Origin: Agroathelia rolfsii
Lineage: Eukaryota > Basidiomycota > Agaricomycetes > Amylocorticiales > Amylocorticiaceae
Direction of reading: 5' to 3'
DNA: 64,000 nt
Assembly (NCBI GenBank): GCA_018343915.1
Contig: JABRWF010000003.1
Coordinates: 3,782,001-3,846,000, forward strand
Part shown: positions 1 through 12,711 of the stretch, piece after piece
How the letters are laid out: each line of letters begins with the position of its first letter
How positions within the stretch are numbered: position 1 is the first letter of the stretch
Translations under genes and position numbers: made by a program
The notes under the pieces: model-generated
What the model was told of the DNA's origin: nothing
Databases searched by the model: none
Seen by the model: the letters and a program-made list of their open reading frames with translations, nothing else

Positions 1-152
1 CTCGTGTCGATCACTACATCCCAGATCGTTCTCACTGCGCCGCTTTACTGCAGTACCACATTTCTATGCTATAGCAATCTCACCCAACGGCCACTCCTTA
101 TTTCTCCTGGGTCTTACTAGTACTAGCACCCCAACCTTCGTGACCATCGACA

Positions 153-3100
153 ATGGTCGTCTCAATTCTATTTTATCTATTTTGTGGTATTTGGCAGGCC
201 ATTCGCATCCTCCTATTCCGGACACCCAACCAGACATTCGTTATACGTGCTGGTATCTGGATCATACGGTTGACATGTGTTCTCCTCTTGGGCAGGACGT
301 ATGTGGGTCCTTGGGTCCTGGAGCGTATGTCTGGCCATGTCAAGGTCAAGAGCATCAGCTTTCGATCAATCCGAGGCATCTACTTCCGCTTGGGCCAGAT
401 GACATGGCGTATAGAGCGTGCAGGCATTTCCCTGAGTAAAGTTGACGGAGCTGTCTTTCTCGTAGAGGGCGTACGATTACAGTTACACCCACCTACACCT
501 TCGCAACCTGAACATGAAGCACAAACGAAACATCGTCCCTTCCGCCCCGCATCCGTGTTTGGCTTCTATCTATGGCTTTTCTCGCTCGCGTTTTCGGCAC
601 TGGACCCAGTGCTTCGTCCATTGGCCAGATTGCTTTTCGTTGTGACGATGCGCATCATAATCAGGGCCTTGCCAAGGGTTATGGAGAAGGTACACTTTGA
701 AGCCCGCTCAGTAGAGGTGGAGCTAGAACAGCTGAACAACATGAAATTCGCTGCCTACAATGCGTCACTCAACGTCAGACTCCAGTTCACCGAGCTGGAA
801 AGTGTTGTACCATCTGCTGGAGAAGTTTTAACACGACACCGCTCGACCTTTCATGCTGATAGCCTGAGAGCGTGGAAGGCTCGTCTTTCTAAGAGTGTCG
901 GCCACTCCTGGGATCGGGCATGGGGGAGGACGTTAGGAAATGCTACCATAACCATAAAGATTAGAGATATAGGGGGAACTACAGCTTCTAACACACAAGG
1001 TAATGATCACCATCGTGTGACCTGCTTATTACTGACAGTGCTTGCTCTCCGTTCTAGCTGTTGTCGGCATACCTGGCATTTTATTTACAACAAAAGTATC
1101 CTTCGATCCTAAACGAGGCACTTTGCAACCACATAGCGTCGAAACAAGACTCGCGATTGAACCTGTCTTCGTATCTGCACCTGAAATTATTCATGCCGCC
1201 CAAGAATGGAAGTTAGCTCGTAACAAATTTCCTGTTGCTCCGGTTGCAGAATCAGAAATTCCTCCAGCCCTCTCTCCTGAAGAGAACTCATTTTCACCGT
1301 TTTTCGAAGCTCTGTCGGTGAGTGATACTATCCTGTACAACATAGTTTCTGCTTACCTTGTTCGATTATGTCTTCAGTCTTCCGTGAGTTCCCGCTTCAA
1401 TATGCCCACATGGCCACGACAGCCCAAGAAATTACTTGATGTTTCGGGTCAATTTAAGGTCAGCTTTTCGAGATGACATGATTGGCCTACTATTCAACCT
1501 TTTCACAGAGCCTCATCTCGTCATTCACATCAATCAACGTGTCTCTGCCCTTATTACGCATATGCTTTAACCTTGGGTCCGACGACATCTTTCCAGACCA
1601 TGAAGCACTTGTACAGGATCTGAAAATCTCGTGCCGTCGATCATCTCCAATTGCTGACGAAATTTATCGCGAAATCCAAGGAACCAACCCTCAGTCCGAT
1701 TGTCTTCTTAGTGATATCTATCTCCACAGCATCGTTGTAAACAAGTTATCAGATAATATTCAAGAAAGGGCCAAACGCATTCTAACCCTAGCAAACATCT
1801 CTCTTCGCATCTTAACCATTCATTGGCCGCCCATCTGGCATAATACCCAAGATACCCATCAACACGACATAAACTCACCTCTCCTAATCGTCACTTTCTC
1901 CACCAATAGCATAGACATCTCCCATAATCTAAACCAGCTGCTCCACTTAACGAAACCTGCCTCATCCAAACCCAGAGACCCGAATGACGGATCGTGGGTT
2001 CCTCCTATACTTTGTGATGTGCCTCGGATCGTCCTTCGTGCCAAATGTGAAGCGATTCGATGCAGCCTTTCACTAGATGATCCATTCGTGAGCGGCCCTT
2101 CACGGTCACTGGAATGCCATACAGACGGATTCAACATTTCTGCCGACTCGCAATACGTGATGCTGAACTCTCGTTCAAGATCGTCGTTCAGAATGCCACC
2201 GTCTATACGTGATGTCGATGCGCCCATCAAGCTCAAGGCCGATGTCACTGGTCAAATCAGCCCCCTCTTTGTCCGTGTACGATCCAGATCCAGCGGACGG
2301 GCACAGCAACTCCGCACTCAACGATTCTCTATGCTTGACATGTCGGACTCTGACGTTTGGGGAGATGCTCTCCTTTCTATAGAAGCCATCGATCTGTCTG
2401 GGGAGTTTTCTATCCGTGGAGAGATAGACGACTCTGATGCCGTAGCAATGTTGGATCCCCTTTCAATTATGTTAGCGATACACGGTCGAACGGAGGCCAT
2501 ATGTTTTGAGTTATGGAATCCGAACGTCATCGCGGCCGTAAGCACTATCGCAAAAACTCTTGGGTCGCGCCCTCCGAAAGCTCCTACTCCGGATAGCAGT
2601 GCCAAGGGATCTCAGATCGATCATCTTCCAAGAGGAATCTATTCGTCATTTTCTATCGCTCGCATGGTTGTTTTCCTCACTGGGCCCGATATAACCCCCG
2701 GTCATCAAATGGATGCCGACCTATCGCTTTCACGGGGTATTGTCTTACGGACTCGTATACGGCTACAATACTCCGCCCTCAACCAAGCACACGTCCATAA
2801 TTTCATGGATCTTTCCAGCCGAGCGGAAACCCGTCACAAACTTGATCTTCCAGAGGAGCACATTATTGATGCCTTCAACGCGGCCCGCAGTTCACCTAAC
2901 GGACAAACCGTGAGCTCTTTCTTCCAGCTCTGCTTCTGGGACACGGGCATTCGGAGCGCCACTGCACTACCGTTCGTTTCAGACGACCCGAACGTTGCTG
3001 AGATGGATGACCCGCGGCTAACTTCGCACAAACAATTCATGACGATCAAGGAAGTGAAGGTCAATTGTTCTCTGACAAGCAAGCGCAAACTTGCAGAGAC

Positions 3101-6100
3101 ACTTGGAACGAGTGACTTGTGTCAAGTGACAGCGTCCTTGAAGTCTGTCGACGGCACATTCGCTCTCTCCCACGCTTTGAGCATGCTGCTTGCGCTCCAA
3201 ACTCTTCAAAATTTACGCCCTCCTAAAGTTAAAAGGGACGTCCAAGATGAGTCAAAGCCATCGACACCGCTTTTACCATATAGCATTCGATGCGTCATCG
3301 ACAAAGTCCACTTAAGATGGAAGCTCTTAGACCGTGAAATCACGACCCGTCTGAAAAGCTTCACTGCTGATGCATCCACACTTCGGCCGCTTGAGGCTAG
3401 ATGGGAGTCGCTCTTATGTGCGGTTCCAGTTACACTATCGTTGGCGAAGGAATGTTCGCATTGGGAGGAGCTGCTTCGTATCGATAACACACTGGCAAGG
3501 CCTGGTGATGGCGGAGTCTCTCTTAGTTGCAAAGTCATGCGATTGCGACTTCCTTCCGGCTATATTTTGGCTGACCTGATCTTGGCCGCAAACATGACCG
3601 TCAAATCCATGATCCATCTAGCACGCATGGCTCGAGCTGGGCACTTCTTTGACATCCCTGGACCCGAAGCAGAAGAACCGAAATTACTGCCGAACATTCG
3701 CCTGCAATTCGAAGATGCTACAGTAGAGGCTGCGGACGATGACTTTGAGAGTCAGCTGGGTTTGATCTGGCGTATTGGATCGGAGGCCGTCCGCACCCGA
3801 CTTGAACGAGAGGAAGCCTTTGCCGCGAAACTCGCTACAATCGCCCCCGCTGAGTCGGATGAATCCCAAGGCCATGGCCATTTGGACTCGGACCTCATAT
3901 CCGACTTCCAATTCTCGTCTCAGCATTCGATTTCGGTTGAGGAGGCTCGGGATAGGTTACTGTCCCTCCACGCCATCGATTGGATTACAAGATATCGGGA
4001 AATCAAGAATGAGCAGAACCGGGAATACGATGTTACATCGCGTTTTAGGTCCAGAAGACGGATGCGCGGTGACACTGGCTCGGGTGATCCATCCACTATC
4101 AATATCCGTACCATCAGTCGCCATCCTCCATTGCTTCGAGTGAGCTTGAATGGTCTTGTCCTCAAACTTCACAAAGCGTCGTTCTCCACCAATGGCCTTA
4201 AAGAATTCTTGCATTCACAAGGCAGTCTCCCCCTGGACACGACGTATTCACTGCTTGTGCCCCTCCACCTGAGCTTTTCTGTGCAAGGAGTGAGGGCGAC
4301 GTTGAGAGATTATCCTATACCCTTGATGGATGTACCCGTGTCTGATTCCCAGCCTTCTCTTTACTTTGATACCGATCTCGTCATTGCAGAGGAGATGGGG
4401 ACATCTCAATCGGTGGATTGGATATCCTGTGTCATTATCTCTCCCGCATTGGATGCAACAGAATCCAGCGAGTTGACAATTAAGGTGCCCAAAACTTTCA
4501 TGCCCACGAAGACATATGCAAATCCCAACATACGTGTCACGAGTTCCGCCGTTACCGGTTTCTCCTGGAGTGTTAGTTATGGTCCGGCGCTTCAGGACGT
4601 GGCAAGAGTAGTGGAAACAATCACCCATCCTCCCCCGGATTCCTCCCCCGGTATGGGATTCTGGGATAAAGTCAGTACAACTTAATATCTCTCGAACCTC
4701 GATAGGTGTTGATATTATTTTCAGATGCGTCTCATATTTCACTGGACTGTGGACATGTCATTTACAAATGAGGTTCGCTTCTACATGAAAGGCAAGTGGT
4801 TTTTTCAACATAATTGTTTCTTTCCAAGCTCATTTCTGGTGTTTTATCAAGGCTCTCGTGATCCATATCTGTTAGATGACGAAGGTGCTGGTTTCGCTCT
4901 TTGCTGGACGGGCGATGTCAAGGTACGGGTTGGGTATCCCAACGAGGACCGCGAGCTCGCCCAGGTCACAAGTGAATCCATGCAGATCATTGTTCCGCGG
5001 TATGGATGATATCGCTACTCTTTCAAGCACGGATCTAACTGTAGTCATAGTTATGAACGGTTCCCTACAATCAATGTACAACCTGGCCAAAACATAACCA
5101 AAATATGTGCTAAATTACAAGGAGGTATTTGCTTTGGGCTCGGATTTGCCTTTGAAAGGGCATGCGGACCAGAATGTGGCAAATGCTCAGGATCAGCTTT
5201 TGAACGGGAGTGTCGAATCTGGGACTTCAAGCCGCACTACGAAGTTCAACTGAGCAAGAAAGAGCAACCGCCTCAGATCAAGGTATGAACGAAACTAAGC
5301 CGATCATACATGTTTTCACGACGTTATGGTATCAGAGCCCAGAAGACTCTTTCCGAGACTTCAGATCCGATTTCATCCATCTGTCCATGTCTCTTACATC
5401 GGGAACACGGAATTCATCTACGCAATCGAACAACATATATCTAACACCTCATATGTTCGCGCATTTCTGGTCCTGGTTAGGTTTATTTGACGATGCTCTC
5501 TCTCTACCCATCCGAAATGGCTCGTATTACCCTCGTCGACCCGAGTCCTTGAAGTTCGGTAAACATCTTGGGACTCTGAAGTACCGTCTTTCCATTCCGA
5601 AGTAAGATAATGGCTCGATGACATGTAAAGATATTTCTGTTTCTAATGACGAATTCACAGGTTATTCATTTCTCATTTGTATATGGACTGTACGAGAGAT
5701 TCCTGGGGCGACGGCGTCATTCCATTTGTCGGTTTAAAAGCTTTCATCGAGCATCTCAGCACGGATTTCCATCAGAGGGAATCAATAGTGACGAAAGTCG
5801 AGCCCCAATCTACAGACTCTGGAGAGCACGGAAAATCAACGTCTCAACCTCCTGGTGCCATTCGACGAAAAGTGTTATACGCCTGTGAAATGGTATTGAA
5901 GGAAATGGATCTCCGAACGGTTTTGGCCGTGTTTTCCGAGGATCTCAAACGCGAAGTGCCTATCGACGCAAACTTATCAACCGACAGTTACCGTACGCGC
6001 CACAATCTGGAGCCGGAGAAGCCAGGGTCAAGCTGGCTGGACGCTGCTGACTTCGTTGAACTTGGTTGCCAGCCATTCAGTGACTCTAATCCTTCCGTTT

Positions 6101-9100
6101 ATGTGTTACCAACCGCAACGTGTCCACAATTCACCTACATCAAGCGCAACGCTGCATCTGATGCTAGTGGAGTTTTTAAAAGTAGATTCGGAGACGAAGA
6201 TACACACGTGTGTACACTGGGACATGATATATGTAAGAGACTGCTGTTTTATTTTACTTTTTGTTGTAGTTTATGCTTACCCTGCCATAGCTGTTCCTAA
6301 AATGCAGATACACCTGGCTCAACGTCGCATGGAGGAGCTTAGAGAAGGCGATGGTGGTATCCCTTTTCAACAAGTAAGTCGTTTGTATACCCTACGACTT
6401 TTTGCTCATTATTTTCTAGGAGCTTGATCACCACAACAAGATGATTAATCTTCTCCAAGAATACGTGGAACATCTCCAGGTTTTGGAAAATTCTACTAAA
6501 AACTTGAAGCCACATGAACCCCTCAGCTATCGGATGCCCTACAATTTCGTTTCTCCCAATGAATGGACAGAATTTGAGAACGTCTATCACGTGCATTGCC
6601 CCACGATTTCTGTAGACAGTGCTATACGCGATGTACGTATCAAATTCTTCCATTGTCTTATTTTGATATTAATGTGATCTTGCAGATCTTGATTCAATAT
6701 TACTACTTCTCCAGATCCCGCCGAGGTTTCGAATATCACATGGCGAGTCGGTAAGCCATATTCACTGTTGATTTGTTCTTAAATCCTTTCTGATCGACAC
6801 ATCAGAGCTGTAAAGTTCATACGGGATCAAGCTGCTGTTAGTCTGGAATCTAATCATGAGAACCATCACGATAAACGACGCAACAATCCGGTGCAGACTG
6901 CGCAGGCGGCTGCTATGGCTCTTCGCAAGATGTTAATAGGGGAATCATCATCGCCGAGGTCTTCAGATGCTACAAACATTGACACTGTATTCATGGAGAC
7001 GCCTGGCACGGTCGAACCTTTAGATGGGTGGAAAGATGGTGTTTCTCTCGAAAAGAGTCATTTTTGTCTCCTGCTTCGTCCTCAGATCATTGTCAAAGCC
7101 GAAGATACTTCCATGTTGGTTGTGGCAGCTGCACATGCCAAATTGCAAACCTTCAATATTATGGATGTAAACAATATTGACGATCCTGTAAGCGGAAGGG
7201 TTATGTCAAGGTAGTCTACAACTTCACCTTTCATTCATTGATATGCATCTAACAGTTCAATTCTTTAGGAATTATACCTCTCTTGATGGGTTGCAGACAT
7301 TTGCGCCTAGCGGTTCACATGTGTCATGCAGGGGGAGCGTTCCGTTGGAAGTACTAATCGACTTGCGCTGTGAAAGTAGTGATTTCGATCGCATTGTCCC
7401 ACAAACTGATGCATCATTCCATTACGATAAGTTCAATCGTCTCCGACTCCGAAACAATGTTACTTCGGCCTCCGATTCCAAAGACGATACTCCTGGTCGT
7501 TCTCACAGTCATTTGCGCGATCAAACAGTAAGGTTTCTATGTGTCTTAAGCTAATTTATATATGCTCACCCATTTCAGGATCTTGTAAGGGTTACCATCC
7601 CCCGGTTCACCGTGTCTGCGAATGAGAACCATTTCCAATCGATCTCGAGCGTCATTACCAAGCTGGTATTGTTTACGGACCCAGCGCACAAAATGCGATT
7701 GGACAAGCTCCAGACGCTCCTTTTCTCGTACGATTTTGCCGATCTTTCGTCAGCCGCAAAGGTTGTCGCCAGTCTCCAGAATCGTATAAGAAAGGCTCTC
7801 GACATGAGACGCACAGCATCAAAATTCGAGATCGACAAGGATGAGGAGCGGGTTGAGATGTTGAAGCTGGATGCTCACATCGTCTTGCTTTCTGAAGAGC
7901 TCAATAATGTTTTTGATGCCATCAAGCTTGCGCAAGATCTGACACAAGATCATGCAGAAAAATCGGCTCTTTTGTTGCACGCATCCTCGACGGAGATTTC
8001 ATGGAGGATGCTAGACGAGCGCCGCGAACTTTTGGCAAAATTAGCCGTACGCAATGTCGACTTCCATTGGTTGAGCCGTCAAGATAGTTCAACGGTGAAC
8101 CATCTTACTATCAAAGATCTGCAAGCCTTCGATGGCTCACCAAATGCTACTTGGACCGAGATCGTCTCAAAACATTATCATCCGCCTAACCATCCTTTGT
8201 GCAGGGTAAGTTGAGTGAATATGAATGTATTTGTTAAATTACTGACAATCACTTAGAGGGATGTTTTTCTGGAATCCCACTGGACAACACTAGCGCCTGT
8301 CGGAGGCATAGCCATTTTTGAGCACTTCCATGTCGACTCTCATCCTATGCGGCTACAACTCGACACTAGGGTTGGTATCAGAATCATGGAATATGTCTGG
8401 CCAGCCCGGCGCAAGCGCAGCGATGAAAATTCTTCAAGAACTGATACTGAACGTTCAATAATCTTGCCTCCCCGTGCATCTCTTGACTCTTCAAGACCCC
8501 CTTCATCCCATACGTCGGACGCATTAGCGCCTCCACCACTGCGGAGACTAGGAACTTCTCGGTCTTTTAGCGATCTTCGCTCTTCCGTTGTTGAGGCACC
8601 AGGAATGAAGAAACTTAACTCGCAAGACAGCCGCACCAACTCCCATACGCGTCGAACTTCTATGGATGCGAATGATTTACCTATCCGGAGACGAAAGGAC
8701 ACAGGCCTCTTGAGAACAGGCCCAGGAGATGCAACAGAAATGAAATCACGGTCTGCGCAAAGGACATTTGTTCACGTAAAGATATCAAGGTACCTATCCA
8801 GAACTTTACGTGCCGCATCTTGCTAATTCATGTATAGCATGCATATCCTACTGAGTATCAAACAAGAGTCATTTGAACTGATAGATGCCATGATACAAAC
8901 TCGGGACCTGGAATATCGAAATCAGACATGGAGTGTAAGATTATTTTTTTTTTAACAATTTCATAGCATTGAATTAATTCTTCTAGTTCGAAGAATTGGT
9001 GGACCAATTTTTACCTTCTGATATGGGCTGGACGGGATGGGTGAAAATGGCATTCAATCAACCGTTGATTCCAGTGTTTCCAGTTGCCCGCGAGTTGATT

Positions 9101-9556
9101 TCAAAGACGAAATGGCGGAACGCAAAAGCCGGTGATCACGAAGATGGAGAGAGCATACATCGGATGCCTACACTAGCGATACAGTCGGACAAACAGCCTC
9201 AGCCTGGGAAGGCAAAGATATGGCGTAAACCCAAACGTGGACTCACTGCACCGCCATCCAGTTTCCCCCCCGTGGATGATGCCACAGAATCCTCGGGTGT
9301 CGTCTTCCCCAGCTCAGACGCATTAGCGCAGTCATCACAACGCAATCCATCAAAGGTTAAGCAATTCTTTGCACGAAACTCCGCGCTTGGTCGAAGGAGC
9401 TTAGAAAATGCCGATAGTGGCACGGACTCTGTAAGTGTCTTGAATTAGTAAAATGTAATGCACTAACAATATCCCCTCATTCCACTTCTCGGGTTGCAGG
9501 ACGCTCGCCGATCAAGGGAGGAACCGACTCTGGGACCGCATGAATCTGTTCTATAA
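153..9556 (+). CDS. FMP27: FMP27/Hobbit/SABRE (BLTP2) family bridge-like lipid transfer protein
   Basis: Very large protein (2,827 aa in this model) of the family whose members form rod-like lipid-transfer bridges at ER-plasma membrane contacts. The N-terminus is hydrophobic (about residues 1-22, then a second stretch to about 50), fitting an ER anchor. Family landmarks are visible: a GSRDPY motif near residue 1,493, an ATCPQFTYIKR-like block near 1,840-1,875, a coiled-coil-like segment (QRRMEELRE onward) near 1,905-1,950, and a conserved C-terminal block (MGWTGW) after residue 2,662. Exons: 153-999, 1058-1458, 1509-4670, 4725-4791, 4852-4999, 5045-5282, 5336-5601, 5661-6232, 6291-6373, 6420-6632, 6686-6750, 6806-7210, 7269-7527, 7579-8205, 8257-8789, 8838-8934, 8987-9430, 9500-9556. 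The intron at 4792-4851 has a GC donor. The acceptor at 5044 could instead be 5050, removing two residues. The yeast homologue is about 2,600 aa, so this looks full length. Confidence 0.9.
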
Positions 9557-9958
9557 CTTATGTTTATAAACTATTTCTTGAACTGTCAGATGATTCCATA
9601 GAAAATTTTTGCCCTTAAGTTTGAACCTAATATTACGAGCATGCTAATATCATGTTTTCACGCTGTTATCCCTCTAAATGCAAATAAGCCTTTTCGATGA
9701 CAGGGTTGTCCTTGGGGTCTGTAGTTTGCAAGCGCTCGACAAGCGATCGTTACTCCCGTCATATCACAATTGATGCATGTGTGATTTTATCAAGAGCAGT
9801 CCAAAAGCGGGCCGTTAGCTGAACGCCGTTTCGGTCCCTCAAGTTGACCTCTTTAGTTCATTTCATTCGGGTTTCGGGTTTGTACTCTTTCTTATTTTGA
9901 CGACCAAACTGTCTCGCCTTGGATCTGGCTCATTGCAGGCCATCTTCTTCCCGTCAAA
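9557..9958. other. Intergenic, FMP27 3' flank and upstream region of the next gene
   Basis: About 400 bp between two genes on the same strand. It should hold the FMP27 terminator and the promoter of the gene starting at 9959. I see no clear TATA box, repeat or open reading frame worth calling. Confidence 0.5.
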
Positions 9959-12183
9959 ATGTCGTCTGTACGAGTCAGAAGAAGCACAATCAGCTATGAG
10001 CCACTACCCGGCGGGAGTACCGGCCCCTCCTCAAGCCCACTACGAAACCGCATATCCCTAGCTGTCATATTTAATACACATAACACACCATCTCCTCCTA
10101 ATCGCGCTCTCTCTCTCGAAGTCAACGATGACACTCTCAATCGCGATACCGCAGATCAACGACCCCGCACCCGCAGCAAAGTAACACGGCATGTTCTCCA
10201 AGATTTGTTTCACCTCGAGGCATCCTCTGGTCGTCGCTCTAGCTATCCACCCCTGTCTTCTTCAATATCTCGGACTAGGTCTCATGAAGGATCAGGAATT
10301 ACTACCCTTGAGGGATCCCAGGCTGATGTTGTTATTCGCCGGGACCCTCATGAGCCCGGCTTGATAGGCAGTGCATTATCTCTATCAGAGCCGGATGAAT
10401 TTACAGACGACGAAGAGCATCATCACGACGATATTGTTGAGCATTTGGATGTCATAGGTCATATTTATACTCGTTATATCCTCTGGAAATGCTTTATTGA
10501 ATTCTCCCATTTCGAAGTACAGATCCCCAGGTCGCAACAGTCGCCGCCCTGACCAATGCAGCCAATGCCATACTAATGTAAGTCAGTCTTTTCTTCATTA
10601 GGTCTCATGAATCTAATGATTTTTTGCACGCTAGCCCCCCAGTCTCTCTTTACTCTCGAAAACCTGTGTTCGCGCTTTCGAGCCCTACCAGCCAGGTACA
10701 AGACTCGGAGAAGGGTCGGCGCATGGAGGATGAATTAGACCGTCATGTGGAAGACGTCTTAGAAAGACCGTCCAAAATCCGGAGAACCTTAGCCGGAGTG
10801 TGGTCGTTTCTGAAAACTCGTTCGTTGATTATATTTACATTTTGGCAGTGGTCACTGATCTTTTACACAGCCATGGGTGTATGTCTTACTCTCGCCTGTA
10901 CTACTTGGAGCTCATGTGTCCGTAATAGATCATAGCGGGTATATACGGGTTCTTAGTCGGCAAGTCTTATCTAAATTACCTCATGGATAACAATGCTAAT
11001 TCATTTAGTCCAGTTTTCTGGGGAGCGGCCATCGTCATTTTTCTACTCAAGATTATCAATTTCCACAATAAGACTACTCAAGGGTTCTGGGTTGAGGTTT
11101 CATCACAAGTTGAGAATGGTAAGCATGCTACTAGTAAATATGTTAGTAATCGTTTACCATTTATTGACATTCCAACATAAGCCCTCTTCACTGTAACAGG
11201 TAGATTCTGCTGACGTTGCTATCCTATCAATGTTTACTAATAACATACTGTAGGCGTTGGACTTATCCCCCCGCGACTTATGGATACATATCGTGAGTAT
11301 TAATCTATTGTTTATCGAACTTTTGCCTTAACAGTAACCTAAATCAGGCATTCTCAAGATTTGGCATTACAAACGAAAAACTCGCAAGTTACGAGCCAAG
11401 GCCGGTCTCCCGCCTCTGATAGATGAAGATGATCTCCCGGACCCCGCATATGACCCGAAATACGTACATGTTTTATCAGACAAGGAACAGCGCGATTTAC
11501 ATTATCGTGCGTGCCTCTTTTTCCTTGAGAAATCATCATGCTAGTCTTTTTCCTAAAATACATATCCACTAGAACAAGTGTGCTTTAAGGAGAATCAGAC
11601 CTGGTATCGGCCTCATGGAACTGCGACGCATAGAGTATGCTCTTTTCTACCTTTTCGTTTCAATACTAGCTAAGCCTTTGTAATCATCCAGGCCTTCCCA
11701 ATAAAGTAGGCCAGCTTGACATGCATATGCAAAACAAGCATTTATCCTGACATGACTGTGCAGCACCGCCCTGTTAGTCTGCTTGCTCAACGACGGCAAT
11801 TCGTTCTTCCAGGCAAGCTTTCTTTTTTTTCTTAGCGAAAGGCATCCCGACTTAACCTAATGCGCGGACAGGTCATTCTCTGCGCCTGTATGTGGAGTAT
11901 GAACCGGTAAGATCAATTGGACCTGAACATTACCGTTCATTCCGCATCCTAATTTTCCCTTCTTTCATTTCCAAGTTTCATCCGTCCAGCGTGGACCACA
12001 GGCAGCCTCATCCCGCTCAGCTTTCTATGTGGTATATTCTCCGCCGTGTTTATCGCGCGCGGTGGAGCCAAAACGAAGCGAACTAAGGAAGTGGCGGAGC
12101 GTCTAAAGGCTGTCCTCGCTACTGAGGAGCGCGAACGCGAGCCTCCGTCCAATAGACAACCTCAGGCAAATCATAATAGCTAG
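9959..12183 (+). CDS. Fungal multi-pass membrane protein, DUF2985-like
   Basis: 508-aa protein of unknown function. The first about 150 residues are Ser/Pro/Arg-rich and look disordered. A conserved part starts at DPQVATVAALTNAANAIL and carries hydrophobic segments near residues 247-280, 278-297, 413-440 and 450-472. Between them is a polar stretch with the conserved DEDDLPDPAYDPKYVHVL and TWYRPHGT sequences. I recognise this as a widespread fungal membrane family, probably DUF2985, from memory only. Exons: 9959-10457, 10523-10577, 10635-10878, 10929-10963, 11009-11118, 11182-11199, 11254-11292, 11348-11506, 11573-11634, 11692-11705, 11764-11812, 11872-11906, 11976-12183. Exons of 18 and 14 bp and a GC donor at 11813 make this gene easy to mis-annotate. 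Lengths sum to 1,527 nt. The donor at 10964 (gtctta) is weak but is the only one that keeps frame. Confidence 0.8.
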
Positions 12184-12711
12184 GTATCGTGGGGTTTGAC
12201 ATGACTTAGGGACAATTATTTCGTTTCATAACGGGCTTATTTTATGGTTGTTCCACGGACTTCTGCTGTGGATATATTTTTAGCACATACATAGTCTCTT
12301 TTCTCTTGAAACACAGTGTAGTACGATAATTTCCAGGAACAATGGCGATACGACTGTCATCTTTTCAAAATTAAAGCTCAAATTTGATAATGCGAGACGG
12401 ATACAGTATACGAGTACATGTGTGGTAGAAGTACAGTTGGAGATTGTTGAACTCCAAGGATGATTGTTGAAAATCCAGATGCCAAGTAAAACAGAAAACC
12501 CTCATACGATGAAAACGTCCTCTTTTTCTGACTCCTCGTGAGACACGCACTCAGCGTGCCACAGAAGCGGCTATATGATCCATCACGACACAAAAGACAG
12601 CATCACCCAAATAGGTTAAAAGCAGACTAGCAGCGTAGATCCGATGAGGGATAAGCAAGTCCGATAAATTAACCAATACGCGGGCGCTGTTGAAGCGCGA
12701 AGGAAAACTTT
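12184..12711. other. Convergent intergenic region
   Basis: Holds the 3' flanks of the membrane-protein gene (+) and MET6 (-). AT-rich in part. Short frames here continue MET6 shadows or are random. No other structure seen. Confidence 0.5.
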
